DNA of 64,000 nucleotides from Alphaproteobacteria bacterium (GTDB lineage: Bacteria; Pseudomonadota; Alphaproteobacteria; Micropepsales; Micropepsaceae). The notes below the pieces were generated by a model. The model saw nothing but the letters and a program-made list of their open reading frames with translations, was not told where the DNA came from and made no database searches. The DNA lies in NCBI GenBank assembly GCA_017983635.1, contig JAGOBA010000012.1, positions 1-64,000 of the forward strand. Reading direction: 5' to 3'. This document shows positions 63,751 through 64,000 of this stretch, in pieces. The position numbers and the translations under genes are program-made. How positions within the stretch are numbered: the stretch's first letter is position 1; each line of letters begins with the position of its first letter.

Positions 63751-64000
63751 TTAGCTGCGGAACAGATTCAAGATGACCTGCGGCGCGGAGTTCGCGATCG
63801 ACAGCGCCTGGATGCCGAGCTGCTGCTTCGTCTGCAACGACTGCAGCTTTGCGCTTTCCTTGGCGAGGTCGGCGTCGACCAGGTTGCCGATACCGTTCTG
63901 CAGCTCGTCCGAGAGCTTGCCGATAAAGTTCTTGTGCATCCCGACTTTCTTCGAGTCGGTGCCAAGCTGCGACAGCGCCAGGTTCAGAGCGTTGAGCGAG
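63751..64000 (-). CDS. Flagellin, C-terminal part (cut by window edge)
   Basis: Only the last 82 or so residues are inside the window: a helical stretch [18 protein letters not shown], then [55 protein letters not shown]. It is very like the C-terminus of the complete flagellin next to it but not identical, so these are tandem paralogues on the same strand. Confidence 0.93.
   Translation of the reverse strand, partial: SLNALNLALSQLGTDSKKVGMHKNFIGKLSDELQNGIGNLVDADLAKESAKLQSLQTKQQLGIQALSIANSAPQVILNLFRS

Overview
The window is 64 kb of GC-rich DNA from the chromosome of an alphaproteobacterium. Several things point there: purC-purS-purQ-purL with bolA and a CGFS glutaredoxin next to it, a DUF1476 protein, the icd / alaS / recA neighbourhood, an SOS box of the alphaproteobacterial type (GTTC-N7-GTTC) in front of recA, a CckA hybrid kinase, CtrA-type TTAA-N7-TTAA sites and short (274 aa) flagellins. 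A stalked- or swarmer-type lineage such as Rhizomicrobium/Micropepsaceae would fit, but the family cannot be fixed from the sequence alone. I found no rRNA, tRNA or CRISPR array.

Layout. 0.3-3.6 kb: a leftward peptidase pair (prolyl oligopeptidase, DUF2817). 3.8-9.3 kb: a rightward GABA-degradation set (gabD, a GST, gabT) running into purB and a site-2-type protease. 9.4-12.8 kb: a LysE-type exporter and an ornithine cyclodeaminase-family gene, each behind a copy of the same pseudoknotted leader RNA, then chrA. 13-15.5 kb: a PQQ dehydrogenase and the DUF1476 gene. 15.7-22.6 kb: purine genes, bolA, grxD and a threonine dehydratase. 22.9-38.9 kb: housekeeping genes (rpsD, trmJ, icd, alaS, recA), a CNBD potassium channel, a CPBP protease, a TetR/thioesterase pair with a palindromic operator, an MFS pump, a metallo-beta-lactamase-fold protein and a GFA protein. 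38.9-39.9 kb: a scarred segment with a truncated IS1595-type transposase, two large hairpins and an SOS-type promoter with no recognisable gene.

39.9-46.8 kb is flagellar: flgB-flgC-fliE-fliQ-fliR-flhB-cckA run leftward and fliO-fliP rightward from a shared control region that carries a perfect CtrA-type box. The master cell-cycle kinase is thus translationally coupled to flhB in an operon that its own phosphorelay probably controls. 46.8-60.8 kb is a sugar and glycan cluster: pseB, pseC, a fused SpsF/PseG protein, a NeuB-like synthase without SAF domain, two methyltransferases, a sulfotransferase, a split transketolase, an SDR, an ATP-grasp enzyme and a GH57 protein. It most likely makes a nonulosonic-acid-type decoration for the flagellin. 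An MFS gene, flaG and two flagellin genes (the second cut by the window edge) close the window; the complete flagellin has a sigma-54-type promoter.

Intergenic DNA is rich in palindromic repeats of at least four families. The most interesting signals are the paired leader RNAs at 9.4 and 10.2 kb, the large nested hairpin repeats whose arms change together between copies, the CtrA/cckA/flagellar wiring, the sugar cluster with a split transketolase, and the orphan SOS promoter.
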